From Chamaea fasciata (Eukaryota; Chordata; Aves; Passeriformes; Sylviidae): DNA of 64,000 nucleotides. Position 1 is the first letter of the stretch. Every line of letters starts with the position of its first letter. Under the pieces are notes generated by a model. The model saw only the letters and a program-made list of their open reading frames with translations. It was not told the origin of the DNA and did no database searches. The DNA lies in assembly GCA_029207755.1 (NCBI GenBank), contig JARCOQ010000009.1:33812914-33876913 (forward strand), read 5' to 3'. The position numbers and the translations under genes are program-made. Below, one piece after another: positions 37,359 to 50,190 of the stretch.

Positions 37359-40300
37359 CCCCCAGCTAGTGTAAAAAGGAATAGGAAATGAAAAAGAAGG
37401 AACTCATTGACTGTCTTATTAATCCAGACTGAACTGCTGGTTCCAAAAGCAAAGTTATGGGTTGTGCAGAGGAAAGCTGCAACCCTGTGTGGAAAACAGA
37501 ATGTTCTTGACAAGGGTAAACTGCAATGATTAACCTGGACAAGACCTGCCCATGCACAGCGCTGAATACTTGGAAATGCATGTTTCAGGCATAAATGGAA
37601 AATTAAGGCAATACTGACTGGATGATTGCAATGCCCCCTCCAGCAGCAGTAACTCCCTTGGCAGCAGCTCCTTCCTGCCGTACCCTGTGTTTCCCACCCC
37701 ATGCCAAACCCTCGGTGTAACACGGCACTGAGCTCTCGCAGCTCCTGCTAACAGATGTCCAGCATCTGGTGTCTGCAGCTCCTGCCTTCCTCTGCAAGCA
37801 CTGAGAACCCTTTAAGGAAATCACTTTTAGAATATTCATATTATCTTCATCTGCTGCCTCTGACTGGCCCACTTGAAAAGCAGTATCAACAGAGAGCAGG
37901 CAGCAATAATGACGACATTCCAGAGAGAGAAACAGAGTCATGCATATTCCAGTACAGAACACTGAAGCACTAAATTAACTGGGATCTACGATCTGTTCAT
38001 AACTATTTAGCAAAAAAAGTTACTTAGGGGCAGAGCATTACCATATGTCCAGCAATTACCACAGGCCCAAACATACCAAAGAGGCCTCTCAGCCATTACC
38101 CACTGAATGTGCTGCTCTGCACAGATGACTCGGCCAACAGGAAAAAGATGTTTAAGCCAATGAACAACATTGAAAATAAACGGCTGCTTAACGCTAAAAG
38201 TAAGACAAAGCTGTGAGGGTAAATGGTCGAGTCTTCTCTTAATTTTACACCCAGCATTCAGAGTTTGTCTTCAGCTCTAAGGAGAGACAGACTTCCCTCA
38301 CAACAGCAACGGAACTAGTGATCAAGTCATCCAGGTGGAAGCGGGAAGCTGATCTGAATGCTGAAAAGCAGCAACAGCATTTGTTTCCTCCTTCTCTGAC
38401 AATGCACCTGACCAGAAGCACACCTTCTCCACAAGAGCACTCATTCCTGGGGCGGACCTGCAGGAAGAAGTGTGCTCACAACACCTCTCCCCTCCTCCTT
38501 TCCAGCTCTGGTTGTATATTACATATGTTCCTTCTTGGTACGTTGAGGACCTGTGGCCTTCTCATCAGCCTCAAGAAGACCTCAATGATCGTGTCAGCTA
38601 CTTATTTTAAGGGAGCAACAGAGCTGCCTGTGTAGGGATGATCTCAATGGTCTGCGGTAGAAATATGACTACAGCAGGGATCTTTAAACTAGCTTTTCAA
38701 TAGGTTTACCATGAGATGAAGTGACCCTACTGAACCCTCAGCCACCCCAGACACACTGAAGAGTGTCACTCCTTCCCTCTGCTATCACAGAGCACCCCAA
38801 ACAGGGGGCTTATGTCACCCACGACTTCCAAGCAGTAAGAATAGCTCTCGGATGACCTTAACAGTGCAGGATTGAGCCAGCTTTGAGAAAATACTCTGAA
38901 AGAACACCTTCGCACCTTTTATGTTTGCAATCTGCCACGCAGATGCCTCTGCACTTGTGCCTTTAGCCATCTTCTTACCAGCTCAGGGGTTGGGCTAGAG
39001 GCTCGCTAGGGGCATTATCCTCTTTCTGTCCTCCAGTCCTGTGCCTCAACCTGGCAACAAGGCAGGGGGATGGAGAGGCAAAACTATTTGCCATCCTTTA
39101 TGAACAGCAGTACTCCAGCCAAGTCTGAGGTGTACTGAGAGATGCTGAATGCCTCTGCCAGTGCCACCTTGAGGAGAAAGACAGAGTTTGGATTCCCAAA
39201 AGCACCAAAACCGCAGCTGCCAAAGGTACTGAATTGAAAAACCTGTGTTAAAAAAATGCCATTTAGTTTCAGAAGAGAGAAGTGTGAAAATCACTGGCAG
39301 GCTATGCAAACCGTGAAAGGTCCTGGTTTAATTAAAAAAAGGTTGGAGCAGGCTTCAGTCATAATTTCAGCAGAAAACAGCAGTTCAGCACTGATTCTGT
39401 TGTTCACTGTGCTCCCAAGGTGAACATTTGTGCATAGTTTTTCTCAGAAGTACACAAACGCCAGGAAGAAAACTAAACTGAAACGTTACTAAATAAAATT
39501 AATTATATCAGAAATACAGTAGGAGTTCTTTCAACCCTGCAGCTTCTGGGAAGAGTTATATTTTATTAGAAGGCAACTCTATCCTAGCCTGACTCTTGGC
39601 CATAAAGAAACCAAAGGTTCTTTCCTGTGGAAATTATTTCCTGCGGGTTGATCACTCAGAGAGAAGCAAGTCAGACATTTGGTAGGGTGAAGGGAGGGAT
39701 GAGAAATAATACAGGAGAAGTGATTTTGGAAAAACAAAAGCCTTAGCTCCCTGAAAAAACCATGCCTTCATCTGCACAGAAAAGGGTGACTGCAGCAAGT
39801 GATGCAGTTCTTAGTCTAGGGAGGAGGGGAAAGCAGTAATAAAGTAATCATTTAGGAACGACTGAAATAATATACTTCAGTAGAAGAAATTCTAACTATA
39901 CTTCTTGTCCTCAGCCTAGAATGCACTTCTGGCATCCCAAACAACCAAAGGCGGACACACCATCTGGGGAGCCTGTGGCTGATTTGGATACAGCTGGGTA
40001 CCACATCAACCTGGTTTTCAGGGTGTGCTGTGCCTTCTGCTCACCTACACAATGGCAGCAAACACGTCCAGAACACAAAGAGACAAAACCTGGTTTTCCT
40101 CCAATGCTTATGACCTTATTGTACACGTGAATGTAAAAGAAAATAGTTTATGTTATAAAATCTCTTTGCTTTGGAAAACATAACGCAAGGCGTCAATTTT
40201 TCCCCGTTTTATATTCTAATGGAGAAACTTTGACATACAAAGTTGATAGCATTGGTAAGGGTAAAGAAGCAGGGGGAGGAGGGCAGGGAAGTCCCTGCAC

Positions 40301-41299
40301 CTCACTCCCTTCTCTGCCCTGCCCACTTGTCTCCCCACCGAGATCAGAGTGGCAGTCAGGACAACAGCACCCCTTCACTGCAGTCACCTCACCCCAGCAG
40401 CCACAGCCTCTCAGGGGTTTCCCTGAGGATATCAGCAAATTGTTGTGATCAGCTCTGCAAAACCTATTCCTCCTCGAAAGCAATTCCCACTGATCTGTCT
40501 CCTTTCAATTTCACGATCTGAAACTACCACTCATTTTTATGTACCCCCATTAGGTGCTATCTGTACTACCAAGTGCACAAACGCTGCACAAGTGACAACT
40601 CCAGACTCCTGTTTCACCAGCCAGGTTAACAGTGCCACACCTCCATTCTTAGACAATAAATTGTCAAGAGAAATGTGGGTGTACATCATACTCTGAACGT
40701 TACTGATCTCTTGTAAGCAACACTTCTATTTGAATCAGCATTAAATTCACAGTAAAAAAAGTAACCAATATTTTATGTCAAATTTCTGGTTGTAATTAAT
40801 TCACTGCCGTGCCTACCCTTCCAATGAAGGGGCTGATAATTGCAAAAGTTTCCAGTCATATTTCTTGGAAGCCCTCCAAAGGTTTAAGCTTCTAACTTCT
40901 GCTAATTAATTCAGGAAGAACCTGAACATATGGTGTTATAGCCAAAAATATATAGCATATACAAAATATAGCAAATAAATCCCATAAAAATAGGCCTATA
41001 TTTTAAAGGGTAAGAAGCTGGGAGAGGTTCTTTGCCTTTTTAATGACTGCTTCTTTATCTTCCTAGGAGACATTGCTGGGTGCTCCCACCCAACAACAGC
41101 TCGAGCAAAACAAACATAAAACCAAGACTTGCGTCAAGATGCTGCAGCTCAAAAGGCAGGTTCCGTGCCGTGCCTTTGGGGAATGCTGCAGAACTGCCAT
41201 TGTCGTGAGTTCCCTGAACACTGTCATGGTGATGGATTCCACTGGTGACCTCCTCGTACCCAGTATCCCACGTGGCCTTGGTTCCATTTTGGGCTGAGC

Positions 41300-41560
41300 C
41301 CCAGGAACAGCCTGAGCCCGGCTCCGCCGTGCCCGGTGCCACAGCCCCAGGGCACCAGTGACCCTCCGTGCCGCTGCCCAGGCTGCCCTGGCACAGCCCG
41401 CACGCCCCAGTGAAGCTCTGCCCTGAGCCCAGCCCTGGCTCACAGCTACAGCTGCCCCAGCCCTGCCCTCCGGCCGGGCGCTGGTCCTGCCCTGCCGGCA
41501 CCTTCTCTCCCGGGCAGGCTCAGGGACGGGCTGCAGCCTGTCTTTGTGCCCCTCAGGGGC
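41300..41560. promoter_or_regulatory. CpG-dense block inside an AT-rich intron
   Basis: By eye, 41310-41530 has roughly 70% G+C and about 14 CpG in 220 bp, in a gene interval otherwise poor in CpG. It continues as a GC-rich, CpG-poorer block to about 42010. It contains CCGGCCGGGCGC and CCCGGGC words but no TATA element. A 166-codon minus-strand frame (41563-41063) spans it and ends in a hydrophobic segment (VLVLCLFCSSCC), which I could not assign. It might be an intronic CpG island or enhancer, or a degenerate GC-rich repeat; this is a composition-based suggestion only. Confidence 0.25.
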
Positions 41561-44500
41561 CATGGAGCTTCTCCCTGCTCCTGGGCTGGCACTGCCAGTG
41601 GTTACAGCACCCTGGGCTGCTGCTGAAGGGAGCGGTGCTCAGGGCAAGCCGTGTCTGTGCACTGGGATCACCTCTGGCTCTCCTCCCTTGGGCCAGCTGT
41701 GCCCTCAGAACCCAGCTTCTGCTGCCCCAGGACAAGGAGGAAGGTGCTGAGGGGTGGCAGAGGAGCGGCCCCGGTCAGTGTGGCTGCCCTGCAGCAGCCC
41801 AGAGTTCAATGGTTCCCGTTTCCTGTGCTGGGGGCTGAGCTGAGCCCTCCTCTGCCCCCCCTGTGAAATGCTGAACACCCCCAGCTCCAGCCGGGCCCGG
41901 GGCTGCTCGCACAGGCACTGCTCTGACCTGCTCTGATGTGCCCAAAGGAGGTGTCCCACCACAGCCCTCCCAGCTGCCCAGGACATCTGGCCTGGAAGCT
42001 GTCAAATTACTGCCTCAGCTCCTCTTTACGCTCCTGATGCCTCTGCCAGCAGGAGCCGATACTCGAGAGTTCTGAAATCCCTTTGTCCTCTGACTACAGC
42101 AGACCCTGAAGAAGAAAGGCAGAACATGGCTCTTTCTGGCACAAGACATAAAAATAGGGTTGTATTTGCTGTAATGTACACTGTGAGTTGTAGCTGATTT
42201 GCTTCTGGTCCTGGGTGGATTTCTGCCAGAGGCTACCCAGATCTGTTTGTCTGCCTTATTTCTGATTTTGCAATATTTGAGTATGTCTCCATTTTATTCA
42301 TTTGTTTCTGACTATATATATGAGGCATGGACAATAGGCCTCATGATCCTCTTTGCCCATCTCAATCTCTTCACTTTTTTTCCTCAACTTTCGTGCTAAG
42401 GGTTGCAGTACTACATAATTTGAAATAACTGTAACACTAATTGTAATATTGCTAGGAATGCAAGGAATTCACTAAAATCTTACACAGGACCACAGGGAAA
42501 AATAAAGAACAAGCAACAGCTGTTCCCTCTGATTATTATTTTGAGGATCTCCTGTCTTCAAGTAAATACCAGTTACTCCTGGACAGAGACAGGGAGGTTG
42601 TGTCAGTATTGCTTTGCCCTGTGCTTACCCACACATGAGGTATGGCTAACACATCTGCACAAACCAAGGATTTTCACACAAACAGCGCAATTAAGAGCCT
42701 TACTGTTTAAAATGGAACACATTTTCTTGGACTTCAATTTATAAAATTCTTTTAGGATGTGGAGCATGTAATTGCTCTAATCAGAGGAATTAATCTTCAC
42801 AGCTTCCATGACTACAAGGCATCTTACAGCAAACAAGAACTGATTCAGAAGTGGCTTCACTTCCAGCAGTAAGTCAACTAAACACATCACACAAGTAAAG
42901 CACCACCAGAATTTTTAAGCTGAAGAGTTTTACACAAGACTTTTAACCAGATGAATGGGAGAATTCTCTTTGTGAGAATGTGTCTGGATTTCTACCGGCA
43001 TACATGAAATTTAGGAGTCATTTCCCATTCTAGCTGCAAATGATTGTTTGTTCAAAATCAATGAAGACATTATCTTAAATTAACTTTCATGTCCACATGA
43101 AAAAGGCTCCATTCATAAAAAAGGTTCAATTTCTGAGCCCTGCTACTTGTATCAATATCTGGTTTTCATGCAGGAAAATAGGAATTTTTAAAAAATGGTT
43201 TGCAAGCATTGGCAATATAAGAAGTTGAAACTAGAAAGGTCAAATATCAAACCAAAATAATTTTTGTCACCTTTCTATCAAAAGTCTGACTGCAACTATT
43301 AAGCTAAATAAAACAACAGTGTTATGTTCACTTTCATTTCTGTTCCAAGGAAATGGAAGTTGCACAAATAAATTACCTTTCTTAAAAATAGTTTTTAACT
43401 GAAAGAGCAAACTGTGAATGCCTCACTCTTTCAAGGGAAGAGGCAATAGATAAACTGTGAAATAATTACACCTGCTCATTGCATAGAAAGATATCCACGA
43501 TGTAATTATGTCACTGAGAGAAGGCAGAAATTATAACAGAACACCTTTCTGTCCATTTGCTAAAGAGCTTTTATTTTCCCAGAAATTCCAAGAACGATTT
43601 CAGGGACTTAGAAGTTTGTCCTGGCTGTTCCAGAGCCTTCTGGATGTCATGTGCTGCCTGCAGTCAGCAGCAGTACCCGGAGATGAGAGAAAACATGTGT
43701 TTTGGCTTTGACAGCGAAGGCAGAGAACAGAAGAGCCCAAAACGGTTGCGGTTAAGGAACAACAGGTGACACGAAAGAACCGAAGACTGCTAAAACAAAG
43801 CTGATGCATACAGGCCTGTGTATGAACCTGTCCTCTCCCTGCTGTGATGTTGTCAGGCAGCCACAGTTTATCTTTTCCCTTTAGCATTTGAGTTATGAGT
43901 AACAGCAAATGCAGTTTCCTGACTGCAGCTGTACATGAGTCAGCTGTACTTTGCCACAGAAATGCTGCAGAGGAGAAGAAGAAACGTTGTGCTCGTTAGC
44001 TTGGCCATTAGCTGTTCACTGTATTGGTTTCAAGAATCTACTGTGCTTTGTTAACCTGCAAAGAGCAGCCTTGTGAAGGGTGTCCCTGTGCCTCTGATCC
44101 CCCTACACCCTCTGCAGCTGCACACTGCCACCACCAGAGCCTGGGGCACTGAGGGAATTCTGACTGCTTAATCTCCATCAGAAGGATCTAAATCAGCTGT
44201 ACATTCATGACCTGCTGTGTTTGTTTAATAATACTGCTACTGATGGTAATTGTGCCTACTACATGAAAATAAATCCACTTAGCTTGCAGACAAATTGGAT
44301 ATATAAATACTTGCTGCAACACTGTCACAGAGCCAAGCTGTTAAATTATTTTTGCTTCTTTAAATGTGTCTCTTTTGGTTCTAAGACTTCAATCCACCAG
44401 GTGATTTTCCCTTTGGAATAAGGGTTGTATAAAATAAGTAATATATTTAGATTTTATAATTTTTTTTTAGAAACTTTACTATCGAAGGATGAATATTTAG

Positions 44501-47399
44501 CACTTAATTATTAGAACTCTATTGAGTAGCAACTGCCAAATCAGATTAAATACTTGCTGCTGTATGCATTTAAGAATCAGTTGGAATTATTTCTACTATA
44601 AAAGTGGCGGAAGCATCCACAAAAGTATCATATGAAATATCACATTCTACGCAGGTATCATTAATAAAGACACAGTAGTGGTGTAAAGGAAATTCAGACT
44701 CGGCCACAAGCTTTTGAGATGGGCAGGACACAGATACTGGATTTCTGCCTTCAAAATCCTGACTTATATTTGTAAATATTAGAAGCTCTGTGACCTTCAG
44801 GCAGAAGCAGCAGTATCAGCTGACACGGTTTAACTTGACACCCCTCAAGAATCCCTCACCAATGTGTGAGCCCGTGTTTATTTGAGAGCAACAACTGCCC
44901 GAGGCCATCACAGGCAGTCCTGGCAGGACAGTCAGAACTCCAAGCACCGCAAGCCCTTCACCAGCACTGGCACCACTGCAGCTAATGCAATTCTGCTGCT
45001 GCTTTTAACAGCAAGATGTACCTGCTTAACCCTCTGTGCAGGAAGAAGGAAATCCTGCTGGCTCTCTTTGACAAGGCATGGACGATAAAACACAGCCAAG
45101 TATGCACACACAACGGAACTGTTTTTGTTCAGGAAACAAACTAAAAGAATCTCTTCACATGAGTAACACAGGTAGAAGCTGCTCTGGACACAGAACCCAA
45201 AGGAGAGGTTCACTTTCTCTGCCCGAAGTCACTGTCTCCAAAATAGCTGTCCTTTCTGATAACTCAGCTCGAAGGCACCGCTGCTGGCAAAACTTTTACA
45301 ACCTTCAATCTTTGAGTGATTTTGATGAAATAATTTAAAGCGGAAGTTGTTTATCCTCATATACAGCTTATGACGCAAACACTGAGTAGCTATGGACTCT
45401 CAAAAGCATCCCAGACTGCCTAATGAAACAGTGCTGAGTAGGGAATGCCCTGAGATGAGCAGGGAGGGGAGGGAAAGGGGAAATTCCTACACGTATCTCA
45501 AGCTGAGCTGTGACTGCAATGACACTCAGTAATAAAGGTACCATTACCTTTTGTGGCACTGACAAACCAGGTTGGTGACGGGGACAAGACTGAGCAGGAG
45601 AGCTGGGACATGAAACTTCCACATGGGTGAGAGGAGCTGGATGGAACTGACACAAATCTGACGGGTAGAAGGGCCACAAATAGGCAAGGAAGGCATCAGA
45701 TTTCAGAGTGCAATGAAAAAGCTCCACAGAATTTCAAAAGCATCTGGCTGCTGGATGGGAAATAGGAGGATCACAAGTAACTCTGAAGTGGGAAGGGGCA
45801 CCAGGAAAAGTAAATCAAATAGTGAGTTATGGTGAGGAGTTTAATGGATGAACCTGACTAGGAATAGAAGCCTCTTTTGTCCTCTGTCATCTGTGCGCCC
45901 CACAGTCTCTTAGAGCCCAGTAACTACGGAACTGCCATCTCCATTTTGCTCTCCCAAGCAAAGACCAGAAGCCCAGATGAATTAATGACTGTGGCTATCA
46001 CCAGGTGAGGAGCCCTTCTTCACAAGGCAACTGCACTTGGTAGTAACCAGGAGTACTACAGAGAGAAAAGTTTAGCCCAGCTGCAATCCCTGAAGTACAA
46101 GAGAATTACATTTAGCCTTACTACAAGGATAAAAGGGGGACAGATTTGGAGGATATTTTTGCTAGATTTATTCTTTTCTCGTCTTGTTAATTTGTTTTGC
46201 TATTTTCACTGTATTTCTCATATTAACTCCAATATTGATGCCATTTTAGAAACAAATGTCAAGTAGCAAGAACAAATATGAGACACTTCCTGACCAGTTT
46301 GCTGAGAGCTGCACTCTTTTGTTTAAAGGAAGTGTTCATATGGCCCCATTTGGAATCTAATAACCTACAAAATGGGTAAGGGCTAAAAGCCCAGCAATTC
46401 TCATTTACAGTTTACACCACAGAAAAGTGAGAGGGATTGTCCCAGAGCCTTCAACAGGCACTGTGAATCCTGAATCCATGGGCTACCTGCTGTCAGGACA
46501 GGCTGTGAACAGCCCAGCCAGGTCAGTTACCAGCACCGATCTCTCTGTGGTGCATCTATGAAATCACCTCTGACACAGCAGCAAGCTCTGCCTGGTGTCC
46601 CAGTCTCACCTGAGCCCTGGTGATACCTTTCCTATCACTGAAGTGCTGTGAAAATCCTACACAGAGACATCCTGCAGTTCTCTGTTTGAAAAAAAAAAAC
46701 CCTTCCCTGGTGCACAGGGCTCAAACAGCAAAACAATTCTCCAAAACTTCACAGCAGAGCTCCCTTTATGCTTAAACCATTGACCCTTCCTTGCTCCTTT
46801 CTCAATGGGAATTACAAGTTCCAGTGCTGTGATCCAAAGCACTGCTTGAATTAGATACACGTTCCCTTATACGAGCAAAAGGGATTTGGGTATGTTTATT
46901 GGCAAATATCTTTTTAATTGTAGGTCTGCTTTGGCAGTGGAAAACAAAAATTGTGCTCCATTTACACATAAAGCTTAGGGAAAAACAGAACAAACCAAAT
47001 GCAACCCTGGGATTTTTCTTGTACATTTTTAGCCAACCGGGACAGAAATTAGAATATTTTCACTAAAGTATTATTAAAACTGTTATAGCAGGTCAGGCCA
47101 TTTCTTGCTAATTACTTCTACAGAAGACAGAGCAAAAAACCCAAAACTTTGAGAACCACTCACTGAGATTAAATAACAATGAATGCAACATAATACCATA
47201 TGGAGAAAAACAGCAATCAGCTTATGTAACTAGTGACTCAAATACAGAAATTTACTATTTGTCTGAGTAGCTTCTGATGTAACAAATACAAAATGTCAGG
47301 ATCTTTTATTTCTTCCATGTTCAAGAACTTGGGAGTTACAGAGTGGTGAGCTCAGACTCCAAGGTGAGCTGGTGCTCGCTGTGCGTTCTGCAGTATTCA

Positions 47400-47833
47400 T
47401 GCCCTGGGCGTCCAGAGAAGGGCAAAGGAGCTGGCAAGGGCCTGGAGAGGCTGAGGGAGATGAGAAAGGGGCTCAGCCTGGAGAAAAGGAGCCTCAGGGG
47501 GAACTTCTGGCTCTGCTCAACTCCCTGACAGGAGGGGACAGCCAGGGGAGGTCAGGCTCTGTTCCCAGGGGACAAGTGACAGGATGAGGGAATGGCTTCA
47601 AGTTGCAGCAAGGGGAGGTTTGTGTTAGATATTAAGGACATTTCTCCCCTGAAAGGGTAGTCTAGCATTGGAACAGGCTGTCCAGGGAAGTGATGGAATC
47701 ACCATCCCTGGAAGTGTTCAAAAACACGTGGATGTGGCACTTTGGGATGTGGTTTAGCAATGAACATGGTGGTGCTGGGTAAATGGATAGACTCAATGTT
47801 GGATCTTTTCCAACCTAAACAATTCTATGATCT
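47400..47833 (+). mobile_element. CR1 LINE, 3' end (5'-truncated)
   Basis: The sequence shows the conserved CR1 tail in order: GGGGCTCAGCCTGGAGAAAA, GGAACAGGCTGTCCAGGGAA, GTGATGGAATCACCATCCCT, GGAAGTGTTCAAAAACACGT, GGATGTGGCACTTTGGGATG, CTTTTCCAACCTAAACAATT and the terminal ATTCTATGATCT. CR1 elements are truncated at the 5' end during insertion and end in short ATTCTATGAT-type repeats rather than poly(A), as here. It carries only 3' UTR-proximal sequence and no intact reverse transcriptase. The open frames at 47343-47587 are read-through of this repeat. It is antisense to CTNNA3. Confidence 0.93.
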
Positions 47834-49042
47834 GTTCCCAGATTTCCACAGAGCAGGAAGTGAAGAGCCAGCTGTGTTTCTCAGCACATACAACTGCCAC
47901 CTTTGATAAGCAACAATTAGAGAAGAGTCACGAGTGTTCACCTATTACTCAGACATGTACAAATCCTCTTTTTACCAGACTTCATCTGGCATCATTAAGG
48001 AAGAAACAAATCTTCTCACTGAAGGAGATATTTAAAACCAGCTTTATAACAGATCACAGACTCCTCCATGCAGGTCTTTACCCCCTCTCACTTGCAGGTG
48101 GATTTGGAAATTGCCAGTGTGATAAAATGCAACAGCTGCCTTCCCCCGTAAGAGCCTGCACCAGAGCCCAGCTCTGTCCCAGCAGCTTCAGCTCCATGCA
48201 GCCCTGCTCACTGACACCCACAAAGATACAAAGAGATTGTTCTTTGTACCTTGCATGGAAGAACTGATTTTATGAGGCACTAAGTGTCCTGCGAGAGTGG
48301 CTGTGTGTTCTAAGGCTTCACCTGTCAGCAGCTATTTTACTGCTAACTAGACCAGGGAGGGAAAGGAAGGACAGACACCACCACCAATACCTTCCTTTGT
48401 TATAATCAATTTGATTTTACACAAAATTTCATTCAGAGCAGGGCAGAAAAAGCTCCTGCACTTAAAACTTGTTTTCTCTTTTAATATCATCATCAAACAC
48501 TGGCAGCAGAAAGAAATACCAGCTTTGAGGGCTATCTGCTGTGGTACTCTTCACTCCTTGAACTACATCTAGCAGCACATGGGTTCAGACGAAAGCAACA
48601 GCAATAATGGGATATAAAATATGTATGAGTGTGAATGTGTACTGTCACACGTGGGCTCTGTACAGCGTGGTTCATGCTTGACAGCATGCTATGATACAAG
48701 TAGACAGAACAACAGATGAGACAAATCTACAGCTTAAAATCGAGATTATTGTTACTTTTCCCCTTTCACTCAGAGCGGAAATAGAGTGCTAAAACGTGCA
48801 AAAACCCTACCAACAAATTAATAAGAGAGGAAAAAGGCAAAAAACTAGGGATAAGCACAGTTCAAAACATTACATCCCCCAACATTTCAGTGCTCCGACC
48901 TGATGTGTTGCATTAGCTGAGCCACTCAATTTTTCTGAGAGGCTGTGACCTGACATTAAAAACTCTGTATTTGCTGCTGTAACAGTGTGACAATGGCCTC
49001 CAGCGTTTGTAAGTATCCAAGAACCTTTTTTTACACGGTTAC

Positions 49043-49224
49043 CTTGTGAAGTCAGTCATCTCCATCATAATCACACACATCCTCTTGGCCAGAACAATTA
49101 TGTCATTGCTGGTATCATCCCAGATTTCAATCTCCGCATCAAGCTTACTCTTGACTTTTTTGAAATCAGCCACTTGCTCAGCTATCTTTTCCTTTTCAGC
49201 TTCTGGCAGTTGAGTCATCTTGGC
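49043..49224 (-). CDS. CTNNA3: CTNNA3 internal exon, start of the actin-binding domain
   Basis: This 182-bp exon encodes 60 codons plus two bases. It begins AKMTQLPEAEKEKIAEQVAD, continues through FKKVKSKLDAEIEIWDDTSN and ends in DIIVLAKRMCVIMMEMTDFT plus the first two bases of an Arg codon. These are the first helices of the vinculin-family C-terminal bundle that binds F-actin. The acceptor is TGTTTTAG before GCC, with a weak pyrimidine tract; the donor is AAG|GTAACC, a less than ideal match. The exon starts in phase 0 and ends in phase 2, as required by the flanking exons. KMTQLPEAEKEKIAEQVADF is the alpha-T pattern; alpha-E has an AIMAQLP-type start here. There are no stops or frameshifts. 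Confidence 0.97.
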
Positions 49225-50127
49225 CTAAAACAGAACGATTTGATTTGTAAAACATCTAAGTCAGAGTATTTTCTCTTTTTTTTTAAACAAAACCACTGTA
49301 CAATAATAAATACATAGTTTAAATACACTATGGCCTGAGCCAACTGTTTGAGTTTGAGTGCTTCTAAATTTCAAAATTTCTGTGTTGTCACTGGGCTGGG
49401 CCAAATAAATAATCTCAGTGTAATGGGGTGGTGGTGTTCCTGAAACCATTAATTTTATTGTAGTGAGAGAAAGAAGATTAAATTCTTCCAAAGAGCCTTT
49501 ATGAAATATGACTGGTAAGTTTTCCTATTACTTAGGGCTAAAGAGCCTAAGTAGTTTTAAGTATGATACATGTAAAAGTTACAGTAAAAATGCAGTGTTG
49601 CTTCAGGTACGAAATAATCAATGAAAAGGATTAATTGTCCTGAAACGCTCAGGTATGCTTCTCTCTTCTGAGAAGGTTCTACATTATCATTTTAGGAACT
49701 GAGAAAGATTTAATTGTTCAAATACTCATCTTCAGTCTTTGCAGAAGACGAATAGATGAACATGTCAGAAATCTGGATGTGAACAGGATTATCAAAAGCT
49801 CCTGAAAATGTGGCATGGTGAGAGGAATGTTTTTGCCTAATGCTCTCCATGAGCAAGATGCCCAGCCTGCTGCAGCCATGGGTTACCCCATCCTGTGACT
49901 TGTTTAGAAAACATTATCTACTACCAATAAAATGAAAAGTTAAGGCCTTGGCTGAATTGTTTATAATTAATGAGTAACCAGGTCTATACATAATGTGTAT
50001 GTTTTTCAAGCCACGCCTTTTCAGAGATGTTATTTAGCCAGAATCACTGTCACAGGGTTAGCTTTCTGACTTACACAAATCACTGAGAATTACAAGTTTC
50101 CCAGCACGTGCCTGTAACTGCAGTCAC

Positions 50128-50190
50128 AAAATCACACAATCACAGAATGGTTAAGGGTGGAAGGAAGCTTATAGTGGTCAGAATTCGAAA
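50128..50190 (-). mobile_element. CR1 LINE 3' terminal fragment, minus orientation
   Basis: AATCACACAATCACAGAATG followed by GTTAAGGGTGGAAGGAAGCT is the reverse complement of the CR1 3' end (CCTTCCAACC...ATTCTGTGATT type). About 60 bp is recognisable. It is the only CR1 piece in the window lying in the same sense as CTNNA3. Confidence 0.75.

Larger units (their letters stand above)
20088..49042 (-). other. CTNNA3: CTNNA3 intron (28,955 bp)
   Basis: This is the largest complete intron in the window. Most of it is unique, AT-rich and featureless. GC-richer patches without recognised content lie near 24690-25170, 30940-31260, 33420-33730 and 41290-42010; the last is CpG-dense and listed separately. 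A-rich simple tracts lie at 22427-22533 and 37300-37358. An 11-bp AACTCTGATAT unit is repeated in tandem at 32921-32942. A CR1 LINE tail lies at about 47400-47833. All open frames in this stretch look accidental: none shows a family motif I recognise. No RNA gene was seen. Confidence 0.88.

Noticed and set aside
37016..37723. 235-codon minus-strand open frame
   Set aside because: Its centre is poly-Phe from an A-rich tract and no domain is recognisable; most likely chance.
41063..41563. 166-codon minus-strand frame with a hydrophobic segment near its C-terminus
   Set aside because: It lies in GC-rich DNA where stops are rare; overlapping frames are also open and no family is recognised. Kept only as part of the CpG-block observation.
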